Source of the DNA: Rhizobium sp. PDO1-076
GTDB lineage: Bacteria; Pseudomonadota; Alphaproteobacteria; Rhizobiales; Rhizobiaceae
Length of the DNA stretch: 64,000 nucleotides
Direction: 5' to 3'
Assembly: GCF_000247475.1 (NCBI RefSeq)
Contig: NZ_AHZC01000011.1
Coordinates: 16,432 to 80,431, forward strand
The notes beneath the pieces were generated by a model, which saw only the letters and a program-made list of their open reading frames with translations, made no database searches and was not told where the DNA came from. Position 1 is the first letter of the stretch. Every line of letters begins with the position of its first letter. Shown here in pieces: positions 25,715-35,630 of this stretch. The translations under genes and the position numbers were made by a program.

Positions 25715-26200
25715 TCACGTGTCGTCACTGTTGGGTAGCTTGGCACCAACGAAATGCAGCAGCCAAAGGACAACCAGCGCAAAGGTGCTGGCGATCAGGC
25801 CGATCTGCCAGAAACCGAGACCGCAAGCCAGTCCGATTGACCCGGCAAACCACAGTCCAGCCCCCGTCGTCAGGCCCTGAACCTCACCCTTGGAATAGAC
25901 GATCATGCCGGCGGCGAGAAACGCAACACCGGCGGTGACCGCTTCAATCAGTCGGAGCGGGTCCATTCTGACTTCCTCACCCTGGAAGATGTCGTAGTGC
26001 ACGATTTCTATGGTGAGAAGGGCAACGATCGCCGCTGAAAGGCAGACAAGGATGTGTGTGCGAAGCCCGGCGGCACGGCTGCGCCATTCCCGCTCGAACC
26101 CGATGGCACCACCGCATATCATGGCGACGAAAAGGCGCAGCACGATGGACGACAAAGGAAGACTGGTCTCGGTCCCGAAAGACAAAAGTTCGCTTGGCAT
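25715..26200 (-). CDS. MgtC/SapB family membrane protein
   Basis: The 161-residue protein has about four to five membrane helices and the family motifs CGGAIGFEREWRSRAAGLRTHILVCLSAA and GLTTGAGLWFAGSIGLACG. It matches the short MgtC/SapB membrane domain without the cytosolic C-terminal domain of Salmonella MgtC. MgtC proteins help growth at low Mg2+ and in acid or inside hosts, and can act on the F-ATPase; the short forms are less well defined. It converges on the SDR gene with a 7-bp gap. Confidence 0.88.
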   Translation of the reverse strand: MPSELLSFGTETSLPLSSIVLRLFVAMICGGAIGFEREWRSRAAGLRTHILVCLSAAIVALLTIEIVHYDIFQGEEVRMDPLRLIEAVTAGVAFLAAGMIVYSKGEVQGLTTGAGLWFAGSIGLACGLGFWQIGLIASTFALVVLWLLHFVGAKLPNSDDT

Positions 26201-26256
26201 GACGCCTCAATCCAAAAATGGGCAGCGATGCGCTATGATCGCCGCCCTTGCCTGTT

Positions 26257-26658
26257 TCAGTGGTTTTGTTCGGGCTTCTGTTCAGTCGCGGCCGTCGACG
26301 TGTAGGTCGCGGATACCGGATCGCTTGCCGGAAAGCTGTCTTCGAGACCTTCCTGCAAGGCGCTGCCGCTGCGGTTGTCGTCCTTGCGTTCCTGGTTCAG
26401 GCTTTTGACGGCTTCGCTGGCTTCGGAGGGGGCATCGCTGTCCTGTTTGCCCTCGCCACCCTTCTCGGTCGGGTTGAAAGAACCCGCCTGCAGCAGGATG
26501 ACGCGGGCCTTCTGCACGGCGTTGTCGCGGGTCAAGGCATTGTTGCCGCTCTGCGCCATCTCCACCGAAATTCGCTCATTGCCATCGCCAATGAAATCGA
26601 CTGTGAAGCCCGCCTTCACACCATTTCCTTCGCGAACCCGGGTTTCAATGATCTGCAT
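26257..26658 (-). CDS. Small acidic protein with LEDSFPASDPVS motif
   Basis: The 133-residue protein has an N-terminal half (residues 1-65) that looks folded, with a beta-rich pattern (IIETRVREGNGVKAGFTVDFIGDGNERISVEMA). The middle is disordered and rich in Glu, Asp, Ser and Gly, and the tail carries EGLEDSFPASDPVSATY. A LEDSFPASDP-type motif recurs in many small alphaproteobacterial proteins of unknown function. ATG 26658 has an AAGGAGAA site. An exact EcfG-type promoter lies upstream, so general stress induction is likely. Confidence 0.7.
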   Translation of the reverse strand: MQIIETRVREGNGVKAGFTVDFIGDGNERISVEMAQSGNNALTRDNAVQKARVILLQAGSFNPTEKGGEGKQDSDAPSEASEAVKSLNQERKDDNRSGSALQEGLEDSFPASDPVSATYTSTAATEQKPEQNH

Positions 26659-26701
26659 GGCTGTTCTCCTTTTCACACACCGTGGCAAAACGTGGGAGAA
26701 A

Positions 26702-26726
26702 AACGCAGACTGTGCCCCGGAGTTCC
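26702..26726 (-). promoter_or_regulatory. EcfG-type general-stress promoter (exact consensus)
   Basis: On the minus strand GGAAC (26726-26722), a 16-bp spacer and CGTT (26705-26702) form an exact match to the alphaproteobacterial EcfG consensus, 44 bp before the start of the gene at 26658. Confidence 0.65.
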
Positions 26727-26826
26727 ATCGAGCTTTTCGATGGCATCTGACACCGTTGCCGAGGTGCTTCGACGCCAAAGGCCTTAAGGCCTTGTTTACC
26801 ATGTCATTTGGCATTTTAAGAAAATC

Positions 26827-26851
26827 TGAACAAAGCCTTCGACAGCACGTT
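26827..26851 (+). promoter_or_regulatory. Candidate EcfG-type promoter of the receiver-domain gene
   Basis: TGAAC at 26827-26831, a 16-bp spacer and CGTT at 26848-26851 differ from the consensus at one position. It lies 22 bp before the ATG at 26874, implying a very short leader. Confidence 0.45.
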
Positions 26852-26873
26852 GTGTTGTCGAAGGAGATCAGTG

Positions 26874-27281
26874 ATGCCAGCAGGACAAGCCTTAGCGATC
26901 GATACAATCCTCATTGTCGAGGACGATGTCTTCATATCGATGGATGCCGCCGATGCCGTCGCACGGGCTGGTGTCAATGTAATCACGACGGAGAGCGTCA
27001 GCGATGCGCTCGACATTCTCGAGCACGAGCACATCTCGGGGGCTATCCTCGACTTCCAGGTCCGCGATGGTGCGGTCACGCCGCTGGTGCAGCGTCTGCT
27101 CCGCCAGGGCATTCCGTTCCGCATCGTGTCAGGTTCGGCGATCCGTGAAATTGAGGAAAACGGCATCCCCAGGTCGCTCTGCGCTTCAAAGCCTGCGGAC
27201 TACGGCAAGGTGCTCAGGGCCCTGATGGGCGACGGCTCACCAGGGCATGGTTCAGCAGGGCAAAGGCAGGGCCAGCATTGA
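26874..27281 (+). CDS. Single-domain response regulator (receiver only)
   Basis: The 135-residue CheY-like protein has acidic residues E16-D17-D18, phospho-acceptor D60 in GAILDFQV, the S86/G87 switch region and conserved K106 in CASKP. No output domain follows. ATG 26874 is preferred because AAGGAG lies 7 bases upstream; the preceding GTG is too close. It is divergent from a small stress-type gene, and both have EcfG-like promoters. Similar stand-alone receivers act in phosphorelays, including the general stress response, but the partner kinase is not here. Confidence 0.85.
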   Translation: MPAGQALAIDTILIVEDDVFISMDAADAVARAGVNVITTESVSDALDILEHEHISGAILDFQVRDGAVTPLVQRLLRQGIPFRIVSGSAIREIEENGIPRSLCASKPADYGKVLRALMGDGSPGHGSAGQRQGQH

Positions 27282-27288
27282 TGGAAGG

Positions 27289-27909
27289 TCACTGTGCCTT
27301 CGTCATCAGCCGTTCCAGAGTACGCTCCACGACATCGACCATGACCATCGTCTGGTGGTCGATTTCGATGTTCAGAGGGTCACCCGGCTTGTAGCGCGGG
27401 AATGTCGTCTGCCGCAGTGTCTCGGGAATGAGGTTGATGGTGAACATGTCTCCCTCCGCTTCTGCGACAGTGAGGCTGGCGCCGTTGACGGCCAGGTAAC
27501 CCCGCTTGAACACGTATTTCGCCCATTCTTCCGGGACGCGGAAACGGATAAACGCGCCGGGCATGTCCATCTTCGAAGCGACGAGTTCTGCCGTTGATGC
27601 GATGTGACCGGCAATGTTGTGTCCGCCATTCTCGTCAGTCGGCTTGGCTGAACGCTCGACGTTGACGCCGTCGCCAATGCTCAGGATGCCCAGATTGGTC
27701 CGATCAAGCGTAGCATCCATGGCGTCGAAGGTGACGCGGTTGCCGGTGATGGTGGTGACGGACAGGCAGACGCCCTCGATCGAGACACTCGCGCCGATCT
27801 GGAGCTCTCCCATCAGTCGCTCCGGCAACTCGACATGGAACTGCGTGTAGCCGTCATGGCGAACGATGTTGGTGACCGGGGCCACGGCTTGAACGATACC
27901 GGTATACAT
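27289..27909 (-). CDS. ribE: Riboflavin synthase alpha subunit
   Basis: The 206-residue protein consists of two similar lumazine-binding halves: MYTGIVQAV...GASVSIEGVCLSVT at residues 1-95, and NIAGHIASTAELV...YLAVNGASLTVAEAEGDMFTINLIPETL at 96-200. It converts two 6,7-dimethyl-8-ribityllumazine molecules to riboflavin. ATG 27909 gives the normal length; the longer frame is not supported. No other rib genes are adjacent and no FMN riboswitch is recognisable in the 233 bp upstream. It resembles the E. coli enzyme and may be a second copy beside a ribosomal-cluster rib operon elsewhere. Confidence 0.92.
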   Translation of the reverse strand: MYTGIVQAVAPVTNIVRHDGYTQFHVELPERLMGELQIGASVSIEGVCLSVTTITGNRVTFDAMDATLDRTNLGILSIGDGVNVERSAKPTDENGGHNIAGHIASTAELVASKMDMPGAFIRFRVPEEWAKYVFKRGYLAVNGASLTVAEAEGDMFTINLIPETLRQTTFPRYKPGDPLNIEIDHQTMVMVDVVERTLERLMTKAQ

Positions 27910-28142
27910 GACTGTCTTTCCTTCGACGATTGTGCGGAACGTAATGTCTCTTTGCGCAAAGACAATCCCCATTTCCCGATCGCAGTGTTCAACAGTCGAG
28001 ATGTATTTGTCGCACAAGCGTGGGATGAAGTGCCGTAGATTGGTGCGGGCACCCGTCTTTCGCCCGGGTTGCCGCGGCCAAATGGCAGGCGATATAGATC
28101 GTCTGTGAATTTCTCCTGTTTCAAAAAGCGGTCGATTGCATC

Positions 28143-29060
28143 ATGACGAAAATTCTCTGCATTGCCCTCAATCCGGCCATCGATATTTCCAGCGATGCCG
28201 ACGTGGTACGCCATACCCACAAGACGCGGACGTTCAACCAGCAGCAGTTTCCGGGCGGCGGCGGCGTCAATGTGGCTCGGGTGATCAGCGAGCTCGGTGG
28301 CAAATGCGAATTGATGTTCCTGTCCGGTGGCGCCACCGGGCAATTGCTGGAAACGATGTTGCTGCCGCTGGCGATTGCTACGCGCGCCTTTCCGATCCAC
28401 GATCCGGTGCGGGTTGCCTATGCGGTGCATGAGCTGTCGACCAATATGGAATATCGTTTCGTGCCGGAAGGGCCGCTGGTCAGTGATGCGGAACTCGAGC
28501 CTGTATTCGAGGCCGTCGCCACGTCGGATGCCAAGTACATCGTTGCCAGCGGCAGCCTTCCCCGTGGCGTGCCGGATGACTGCTATGTGCGGCTGGCCGA
28601 ACTTGCGGCAGCCAATGGTGCGCGTTTCGTGCTCGATACGTCCGGCCCGGCGCTGGCTGCAGCACTTGCGCGAGCCCGCATGTTTCTGGTCAAGCCGAGC
28701 CTTCGAGAGTTCGAAGCCTTCCTCGGCCGGACGCTCGATCACGACAGTGTCGGACCGGCGGCGCAGGACTATGTGCGCAAGGGATGCGCGCAGTATATCG
28801 CTGTGACCCTTGGAGCCGATGGCGCCATACTCGTGTCTGCAGATCAGATTGTCCGGGTGCCAGCGATTTCCGTGCCTGTTCAATCGGCTGTCGGGGCCGG
28901 GGACAGTTTTGTCGCAGGCATGACTTGGTCCCTGGCAGAAGGATATGGCATCGACGAGGCATTCCGCTTCGGGCAGGCGGCGGGCGCTGCTGCCGTGATG
29001 ACGGCCGGCACGGAGCTTTGCCGCCGTCAGGATGTCATCGATCTTTTCGAACGCCAGTGA
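28143..29060 (+). CDS. PfkB-family sugar-phosphate kinase (1-phosphofructokinase/6-phosphofructokinase-2 type)
   Basis: The 305-residue ribokinase-fold protein has the PFKB N-terminal pattern LNPAIDIS...FPGGGGVNVARVISELGG and the C-terminal GAGDSFVAGM with catalytic D254. The LNPA-x-D start and the GGGGVNVA loop are typical of FruK/LacC/PfkB kinases acting on hexose monophosphates. Rhizobia usually lack PfkA, so the true substrate may be fructose-1-P, fructose-6-P or tagatose-6-P. It is monocistronic and divergent from ribE. Confidence 0.86.
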   Translation: MTKILCIALNPAIDISSDADVVRHTHKTRTFNQQQFPGGGGVNVARVISELGGKCELMFLSGGATGQLLETMLLPLAIATRAFPIHDPVRVAYAVHELSTNMEYRFVPEGPLVSDAELEPVFEAVATSDAKYIVASGSLPRGVPDDCYVRLAELAAANGARFVLDTSGPALAAALARARMFLVKPSLREFEAFLGRTLDHDSVGPAAQDYVRKGCAQYIAVTLGADGAILVSADQIVRVPAISVPVQSAVGAGDSFVAGMTWSLAEGYGIDEAFRFGQAAGAAAVMTAGTELCRRQDVIDLFERQ

Positions 29061-29123
29061 GATTGAATCCGATCTCTAACTTGTGCGCAACTGTCCGCTT
29101 TTTTGATTGGCGTGCATCATTAT

Positions 29124-29138
29124 TACTTGTCACAAGTA
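29124..29138. promoter_or_regulatory. 15-bp palindrome upstream of exbB
   Basis: TACTTGT-C-ACAAGTA is a perfect palindrome located 90 bp before exbB. Iron genes of this class are usually controlled by Irr or RirA in rhizobia. The site does not match the Irr ICE consensus, and is at best a partial match to the RirA TGA-N9-TCA pattern. Confidence 0.4.
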
Positions 29139-29227
29139 GTCAGGTTTATTAAGGAGAGGCAGCGCAACCGGCGCGGCTTGATCGTTGCCGGTCCTTTTAG
29201 CACCGAGTTACATATAGGGAGCTCCCA

Positions 29228-30433
<1,206 letters not shown>

Positions 30434-30437
30434 GATC

Positions 30438-30911
30438 ATGGCCGGCGGTATTCGCGATAACAATTCGGGTGACGATCTCAGCGAAAATCATGAGATCAAC
30501 GTCACGCCGTTCATCGACGTCATGCTGGTCCTGCTGATCATCTTCATGGTGGCGGCACCGCTTTCGACCGTCGACGTCAATGTCGACCTGCCGGCCTCCA
30601 CTGCCAAGCCTGCGCAGCGGCCGGACGAGCCGGTCTATGTTACCCTCAAGGGCGACATGAGCCTTGCGCTCGGCAATGACGTGGTGACGCGTGAAGCGCT
30701 GGGCGGTGCCCTCGACCGCCTGACGACCGGCAACAAGGACGCGCGGATCTTCCTGCGTGCCGACAAGACGGTCGACTACGGCAACTTCATGGAAGTGATG
30801 AATCTGCTGCGGGACTCTGGCTATCTCAAGATCGCACTCGTGGGGCTCGAGACCCTGCCCATGCCGCAGAGCGCAGATGAAGCTGCGCCAACGGCGGAGC
30901 CGCAGCCATGA
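30438..30911 (+). CDS. exbD: TonB-system subunit ExbD
   Basis: The 157-residue protein has a short cytosolic N-terminus (ENHEINVTPFIDVMLVLLIIFMVAAP), one membrane helix containing the proton-carrying Asp of FIDVMLVLL, and a periplasmic domain. The ribosome site overlaps the exbB stop, and the stop overlaps tonB by 4 bp (ATGA). It forms the proton channel with ExbB. Confidence 0.93.
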   Translation: MAGGIRDNNSGDDLSENHEINVTPFIDVMLVLLIIFMVAAPLSTVDVNVDLPASTAKPAQRPDEPVYVTLKGDMSLALGNDVVTREALGGALDRLTTGNKDARIFLRADKTVDYGNFMEVMNLLRDSGYLKIALVGLETLPMPQSADEAAPTAEPQP

Positions 30912-31843
30912 ACATCAACGGCGAGCCCAGGTCTCCAGCACGGGTGGTCGGCGAATGGCTGCTCTGGACGACGGCAGGACTGACGGTTCTTGCCGCCCAT
31001 GCTGGCGCCGTGGCGCTGATGCTGCGTGAGCCGCCGATCGAACTTGCCGATGGAGCCCCGCCTGCCGCCATCATGATCGAACTGGCGCCGGAGCCGGAAG
31101 CCGTGATCACCGAGGAAACCGAGGTTTCGAGCGAAACGGTCGATGCCGAAGAAATCAAGACGGCGTCGAACGAACCTTTGCCGGAACCGCTGGAAGAGCC
31201 GCCGGTCCAGCCCTTGCCGGAGCCGCCGCCACCTGAACCTGTCGTTGAGGAAGAGGTGGTCGAGCAGATCGTCGAGCCGCCGCCGGTCATACCTGAGCCT
31301 CTGCCGGAACCCGTGGAAGAAATCGATCCGATCGAGGAGATGGTGATGGCGCAACTCGACAATGTCGAGGTGCCGATCCCCATGGTGCGGCCACCAGTGC
31401 CCGAGCCGTCGGTGGAGAAGAAGCAGGAAGCCAAGCCGAAGAAGGTGGTGAAGAAGCAGCAGGCGCTGCCTGCATCTCAGGCCGCTCGTCAGGCCAAGGC
31501 GGATGTCACCCAGTCCAACCGCAATGCAGCCCAAGCAGTCAGCAGCGGTGCCGGACGCAGCGTTACGCCGGCCAAATGGCAGTCACGCTTGATGTCTCAT
31601 CTTGAGCGGCGGAAGAAATATCCGTCGGAGGCGCGTAGCAACCGTGAAGAAGGCACGGTCTATGTGCGCTTCCGCATCGATGATTCCGGCAATGTTCTCT
31701 CCGTTTCCCTGTCGCGTTCCTCCGGTTATCCGTCTCTCGACAATGCTGTCCTGGCCATGGTCCAGAACGCATCCCCGGTTCCGGCTCCGCCGGCAGGCGT
31801 CAACAAGACGATCACGGCACCGGTGCGCTTCAATATTCGCTGA
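30908..31843 (+). CDS. tonB: TonB energy-transducing protein
   Basis: The 311-residue protein has an N-terminal membrane anchor (about residues 15-35). A long Pro/Glu-rich periplasmic spacer (about 60-175, with many P-E-P repeats) is followed by a Lys-rich stretch. The C-terminal TonB domain (about 225-311: KKYPSEARSNREEGTVYVRFRIDDSGNVLSVSLSRSSGYPSLDNAV) contacts the TonB boxes of outer-membrane receptors. It is third gene of the operon, overlapping exbD. Confidence 0.93.
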   Translation: MNINGEPRSPARVVGEWLLWTTAGLTVLAAHAGAVALMLREPPIELADGAPPAAIMIELAPEPEAVITEETEVSSETVDAEEIKTASNEPLPEPLEEPPVQPLPEPPPPEPVVEEEVVEQIVEPPPVIPEPLPEPVEEIDPIEEMVMAQLDNVEVPIPMVRPPVPEPSVEKKQEAKPKKVVKKQQALPASQAARQAKADVTQSNRNAAQAVSSGAGRSVTPAKWQSRLMSHLERRKKYPSEARSNREEGTVYVRFRIDDSGNVLSVSLSRSSGYPSLDNAVLAMVQNASPVPAPPAGVNKTITAPVRFNIR

Positions 31844-31919
31844 CACCCGATTTGCGGACTTGTGCCTGCTTTCCAGTTGATCCAGTCTGACTGGGAGACG
31901 GAATGTGGGCGAGGTCTGA

Positions 31920-32378
31920 ATGAATTTGCTGCAGGCGTATGAAGCCGACTATGCGCTGATCGAAAGCTGGCTGGACGAAGTCTTTCCGAGGGCCTGCGCT
32001 GATGCCAGACTGGCGATTGCGCCCGATGTTCCTCCGCGCCATGTGACGGCAGTTGCGCGCGATGAACGCTGGTGGCGGGTCAATCAGGGTGATGGCGTAG
32101 AGGCGGTGTTGCTGGTCCATGCCAATACCACGCGCTGTACTGTGGTGGTGCTCGCCGGCGCTTCGGTCTCGGCGACATTCCTCGCGGACAAGGTGACGGC
32201 GACCACTGTCGGGGCGACGGAAATCGGCTGGCGTTTCCATGCCATCGACAGCCACCGGCTGATCTGCTTTTTCGATCACATGGATCTCGGTGCTTCTGGC
32301 GGGCGCAATGGCAGCTGGGTGGCGCGGGATCTTGCCCGCATGCTGCGCTGGCTGCTGTCCGACGGCACGGCTTTTTAG
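31920..32378 (+). CDS. Protein of unknown function
   Basis: The 152-residue soluble protein is not recognised. It has no signal peptide and no membrane helix. It contains an acidic helical start (LQAYEADYALIESWLDEVFPRAC), a central beta-rich part (AVLLVHANTTRCTVVVLAGASVSATFLADKVTATTV) and a W-rich end (GSWVARDLARMLRWLL). A GAGG site precedes the ATG. Its TAG stop overlaps the stop of the convergent gene by 4 bp. Codon usage looks like that of its neighbours. Confidence 0.65.
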   Translation: MNLLQAYEADYALIESWLDEVFPRACADARLAIAPDVPPRHVTAVARDERWWRVNQGDGVEAVLLVHANTTRCTVVVLAGASVSATFLADKVTATTVGATEIGWRFHAIDSHRLICFFDHMDLGASGGRNGSWVARDLARMLRWLLSDGTAF

Positions 32379-33916
32379 CCAATCTTTAAAGTCTGGACGT
32401 CGATCCTTGATTTGATCTCGTCAACGAGAGCGTTGATCGTGCGCTTTGCATCGAGCTGGTGCCAGGTGATGGCGCCGGTTTCATGGGTGAGTTGCAGATC
32501 CAGAACATCGGTCGTGGCATCGGAATCGCCCTTTGGCCTTGCTGCGACCCGCGCCCGCAAGGTTTCTGCATCGGCCGCGAGCCAGATGCCGATGAACGGC
32601 ACGTTGCATTCGGTGGCTACCGCTTCGATTGCCTGGCGGTCAGTCTGGCGATCGAACACAGCGTTGACCAGGACGCTGCCCCCGGCCGACACGATGGCGT
32701 GTGCTTTTTCGTTCAACTGGTCGTAGACCTTGTGGGAGATTTCCGGGTGATAGGCCTCGGGCGGAAGGGTTTCGCTGTGGTTGGTGGAAAACATCGCCTT
32801 GCGAATACGGTCGCTTTCAAGGATGCGCGCGCCAGGTGGTGCGCCGAAGACCGGTGCCAGGGCTTCGGCGAGCGTTGATTTGCCCGAGCCGCTGAAACCG
32901 CCAATCGCCACGAGACAGGGCTTGGTATCGACGAGCAGTTGCTCGGCCAGGTGGAAGTAGGAGAGTGCGTTCGCCTTTGCCGCGCCTGAGGCGTCACCGA
33001 TTTCGGCGATCTGGGTGGCGGTCACATGGGCGCGAACGGCGGCGCGCACGGCCATGAAGAACGGCAATAGCGCGAAGCCGGCATCATCGCCGGTGCGATC
33101 GAGGTAACGGTTGACGACGACATTGGCGAAGTGTGGAAAGTCGCGGTGCCAGAGATCCATCAGCAGGAAGGCGAGGTCATAGAGTACATCGCAGGTGGCG
33201 ATCTTCTCGTTGAAGTCGATGCAGTCGAACATGCGCGGCCCTTCGGGGCCGAGGAAGAGATTGCGCAGATGCAGATCGCCATGGCAGAGCCGGACCTGTC
33301 CCTGTCTCTCCCTCTGATCCAGCAGGGGCGCATATTGGGTCCAGGCATGCCGGAATGCAGATGTCAGGCCTGTAAGCGCGGCAGGCTCGAAGATCGTACC
33401 GGTGGCAAAGCCTGCCTCGTTGATATCGAGCACGCCGGCCATGTTCGCCGCGCCACGCTCGGCGTGACTGACCGGAGCATCTTTGTGAAAGGCGGCGATG
33501 CGTTCTGCGGTTTCCTCCATCAGCGCTGCCGTCAGTCGTCCGTCAGCGGCCATGTGGTCAAAGAGATCGGCCTGCGCAAATCGCGCCATCTCGACCACAT
33601 GGTCGAGTGGTGTGCCTTCTCCGCCAAAATGAAGCCTGCCGTCCGCAGTCTGTCTGATTGTCCGAACGCGAAGATAGATTTCCGGCGCGGCGCGGCCGTT
33701 GAGTTCCAGCTCGCGTTCACAGAAATGGTGACGCAGGGCGCAGGTCGAAAAATCGGCATAGGGCAGCTTGACGGCGCGCTTCAGCTTGAAGGCGCGGTCG
33801 CCGATCAGAAAGACGATCGATATATGGGTTTCGATGATTTCGGCCGGATCCGACGTTCCGTAGCTTTCCGGCTTGCTGAGAAAGGCGATGACAGCCGATT
33901 GGTCTTGGATTTCCAT
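32375..33916 (-). CDS. Two-domain protein: aminoglycoside-phosphotransferase-like kinase plus P-loop kinase
   Basis: The 513-residue protein has an N-terminal APH-like kinase domain (about residues 1-320) with the catalytic loop LCHGDLHLRNLFL and metal-binding CIDFNE. A C-terminal P-loop domain (about 335-513) has a Walker A motif GGFSGSGKST and an AAA_33/zeta-toxin/gluconate-kinase-like layout. This fusion is a recurring bacterial family of unknown substrate. It is not a real antibiotic-resistance enzyme by similarity alone. The start was set at ATG 33916, with AGGTGAG upstream; a longer frame runs into the next intergenic region. Confidence 0.8.
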   Translation of the reverse strand: MEIQDQSAVIAFLSKPESYGTSDPAEIIETHISIVFLIGDRAFKLKRAVKLPYADFSTCALRHHFCERELELNGRAAPEIYLRVRTIRQTADGRLHFGGEGTPLDHVVEMARFAQADLFDHMAADGRLTAALMEETAERIAAFHKDAPVSHAERGAANMAGVLDINEAGFATGTIFEPAALTGLTSAFRHAWTQYAPLLDQRERQGQVRLCHGDLHLRNLFLGPEGPRMFDCIDFNEKIATCDVLYDLAFLLMDLWHRDFPHFANVVVNRYLDRTGDDAGFALLPFFMAVRAAVRAHVTATQIAEIGDASGAAKANALSYFHLAEQLLVDTKPCLVAIGGFSGSGKSTLAEALAPVFGAPPGARILESDRIRKAMFSTNHSETLPPEAYHPEISHKVYDQLNEKAHAIVSAGGSVLVNAVFDRQTDRQAIEAVATECNVPFIGIWLAADAETLRARVAARPKGDSDATTDVLDLQLTHETGAITWHQLDAKRTINALVDEIKSRIDVQTLKIG

Positions 33917-34050
33917 ATGCTCACCTGCAAGCGCATTCCGATGCAGGAGCTTCGCCGATTTCGACAATGATGGCCAGAGCGGGGTCCCGGCACTTTCGTT
34001 CTGTCGAAATGTGGTCCGGCGACATGGCGTGCCGCCGGACCTTATCCGAC

Positions 34051-35592
34051 TTATTCGATATCGAACTTGACGCCCTGGGCGAGCGGCAGGGTGCGACCGT
34101 AATTGATGGTGTTGGTCGCACGGCGCATATAGGCCTTCCAGCTGTCCGAGCCGGATTCACGGCCGCCGCCGGTTTCCTTCTCGCCGCCGAATGCACCACC
34201 GATTTCAGCACCCGACGGGCCGATGTTGACGTTGGCGATACCACAATCGGAGCCACGGTCGGAGACGAAGGCTTCGGCTTCGCGAATGTCATTGGTGAAG
34301 ATCGACGAGGACAGGCCCTGCGGAACCGCGTTGTTCAAAGCAAGCGCTTCGTCGAAGTCCTTGTATTTGATGACATAGAGGATCGGGGCGAAGGTTTCGT
34401 CGACGACCGGGCCCACCTGTTCCGGCATTTCAACGAGCGACGGACGAACATAGTAGGCATCCTGCGCTTCGTCGGCGAGGACGCGCTCACCACCGGAGAC
34501 CTTGCCGCCGGATACCTTGGCAGCATCGAGGGCCTTCTGCATGCGCTCATAGGCGCCCTTGTCGATCAGCGGGCCGACCAGCTTGCCGGTTTCCAGCGGA
34601 TTGCCGATGGTGACCGAGCCATAGGCCTTGATCAGGCGCGGTACGAGCGTGTCGTAGATGCTTTCGTGGACGAAGAGACGGCGCAGCGATGTGCAGCGCT
34701 GGCCGGCGGTGCCCATGGCGGCAAAAGCGACGCCACGCAAGGTCAGGTCGAGGTCGGCGCTCGGGGCAACGATGGCCGCGTTGTTACCGCCAAGCTCAAG
34801 GATGCTGCGGCCGAAGCGCTGCGCGACGCGCGGGCCGACGGTGCGACCCATGGCGGTGGAGCCGGTGGCGGAGATCAGCGGGACCTTCGGGTTGTCGACG
34901 AGGACCTCGCCGATGTCGCGACCGCCGATCAGAAGCGTCGAGAGATTGACTGGTGCCTTGCCGCCCTGGGCGACATAGCGCTTCACGGCCTTTTCGAAGA
35001 TCGCCTGGGTGGCAATGGCAGTGAGGGGGGTCTTTTCCGACGGCTTCCAGACGGTGGAGTTGCCGCAGACGAGAGCGAGGGCTGCGTTCCACGACCAGAC
35101 GGCGACGGGGAAGTTGAAGGCCGAGATGATGCCGGTGACGCCGAGCGGATGCCAGGTTTCCATCATGCGGTGCTCGGAGCGCTCGGTGGCGATCGTCAGG
35201 CCGTAGAGCTGGCGCGACAGGCCGACGGCGAAATCGCAGATGTCGATCATTTCCTGGACTTCGCCGAGGCCCTCGGACGTCACCTTGCCGACTTCGATCG
35301 ACACGAGGCGGCCAAGCGCATCCTTGGCGGCGCGCAGTTCCTCGCCGAGCAGGCGGATCAGTTCGCCACGCTGGGGGGCGGGAACCAGACGCCAATCGAG
35401 GAATGCCTGATGGGCGGCATCGATGGCCGTTTTCGTGTCGGCGGCCGAGATTTCGACGAGGGCGGCAAGCTTTTCGCCATTGATCGGCGAGCGGACGGTG
35501 AGCGTGCCGCCTTCGAGCGCCTTGGCGTCGACGCCAAAGGTTGCCATCAGCGAGACGGTTTCTGCCGCAAGGTTGAGGTTTGCGAGGGTCAT
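34051..35592 (-). CDS. amaB: L-piperideine-6-carboxylate / aminoadipate-semialdehyde dehydrogenase (ALDH7 type)
   Basis: The 513-residue aldehyde dehydrogenase is of the antiquitin (ALDH7) group, with general base E266 in LELGGNN and catalytic C300 in GQRCTSLRRLFVHE. The substrate-pocket and oligomer region GGAFGGEKETGGGRESGSDSWKAYMRR is typical of ALDH7. It oxidises alpha-aminoadipate semialdehyde (P6C) to aminoadipate. ATG 35592 was chosen because the longer frame lies antisense-like within the next gene. It follows the FAD oxidase by 38 bp on the same strand; together they match P. putida AmaA-AmaB (pipecolate to aminoadipate). A nearby phospho-lyase fusion could feed the same semialdehyde. 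Confidence 0.85.
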   Translation of the reverse strand: MTLANLNLAAETVSLMATFGVDAKALEGGTLTVRSPINGEKLAALVEISAADTKTAIDAAHQAFLDWRLVPAPQRGELIRLLGEELRAAKDALGRLVSIEVGKVTSEGLGEVQEMIDICDFAVGLSRQLYGLTIATERSEHRMMETWHPLGVTGIISAFNFPVAVWSWNAALALVCGNSTVWKPSEKTPLTAIATQAIFEKAVKRYVAQGGKAPVNLSTLLIGGRDIGEVLVDNPKVPLISATGSTAMGRTVGPRVAQRFGRSILELGGNNAAIVAPSADLDLTLRGVAFAAMGTAGQRCTSLRRLFVHESIYDTLVPRLIKAYGSVTIGNPLETGKLVGPLIDKGAYERMQKALDAAKVSGGKVSGGERVLADEAQDAYYVRPSLVEMPEQVGPVVDETFAPILYVIKYKDFDEALALNNAVPQGLSSSIFTNDIREAEAFVSDRGSDCGIANVNIGPSGAEIGGAFGGEKETGGGRESGSDSWKAYMRRATNTINYGRTLPLAQGVKFDIE

Positions 35593-35630
35593 GGTGGTCC
35601 TTCCGTCAGGTCTTTTCAGATCGAGTGAGT

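Noticed and set aside
27910..28142. Possible FMN riboswitch before ribE
   Set aside because: The conserved RFN helices and AGGG/GAUGCAG-type elements are not present in the leader.
29061..29227. RirA or Irr box before exbB
   Set aside because: Only partial matches (TGT-N9-TCA and TGA-N10-TCA) were found; they are too weak to annotate as specific sites.
32375..33916. Aminoglycoside resistance gene
   Set aside because: Only the general APH fold is shared; the fusion to a P-loop kinase and the context point to metabolism.
33967..35628. 553-codon open frame on the + strand
   Set aside because: It is antisense to the aldehyde dehydrogenase gene, which shows all catalytic motifs; the shadow shows none.
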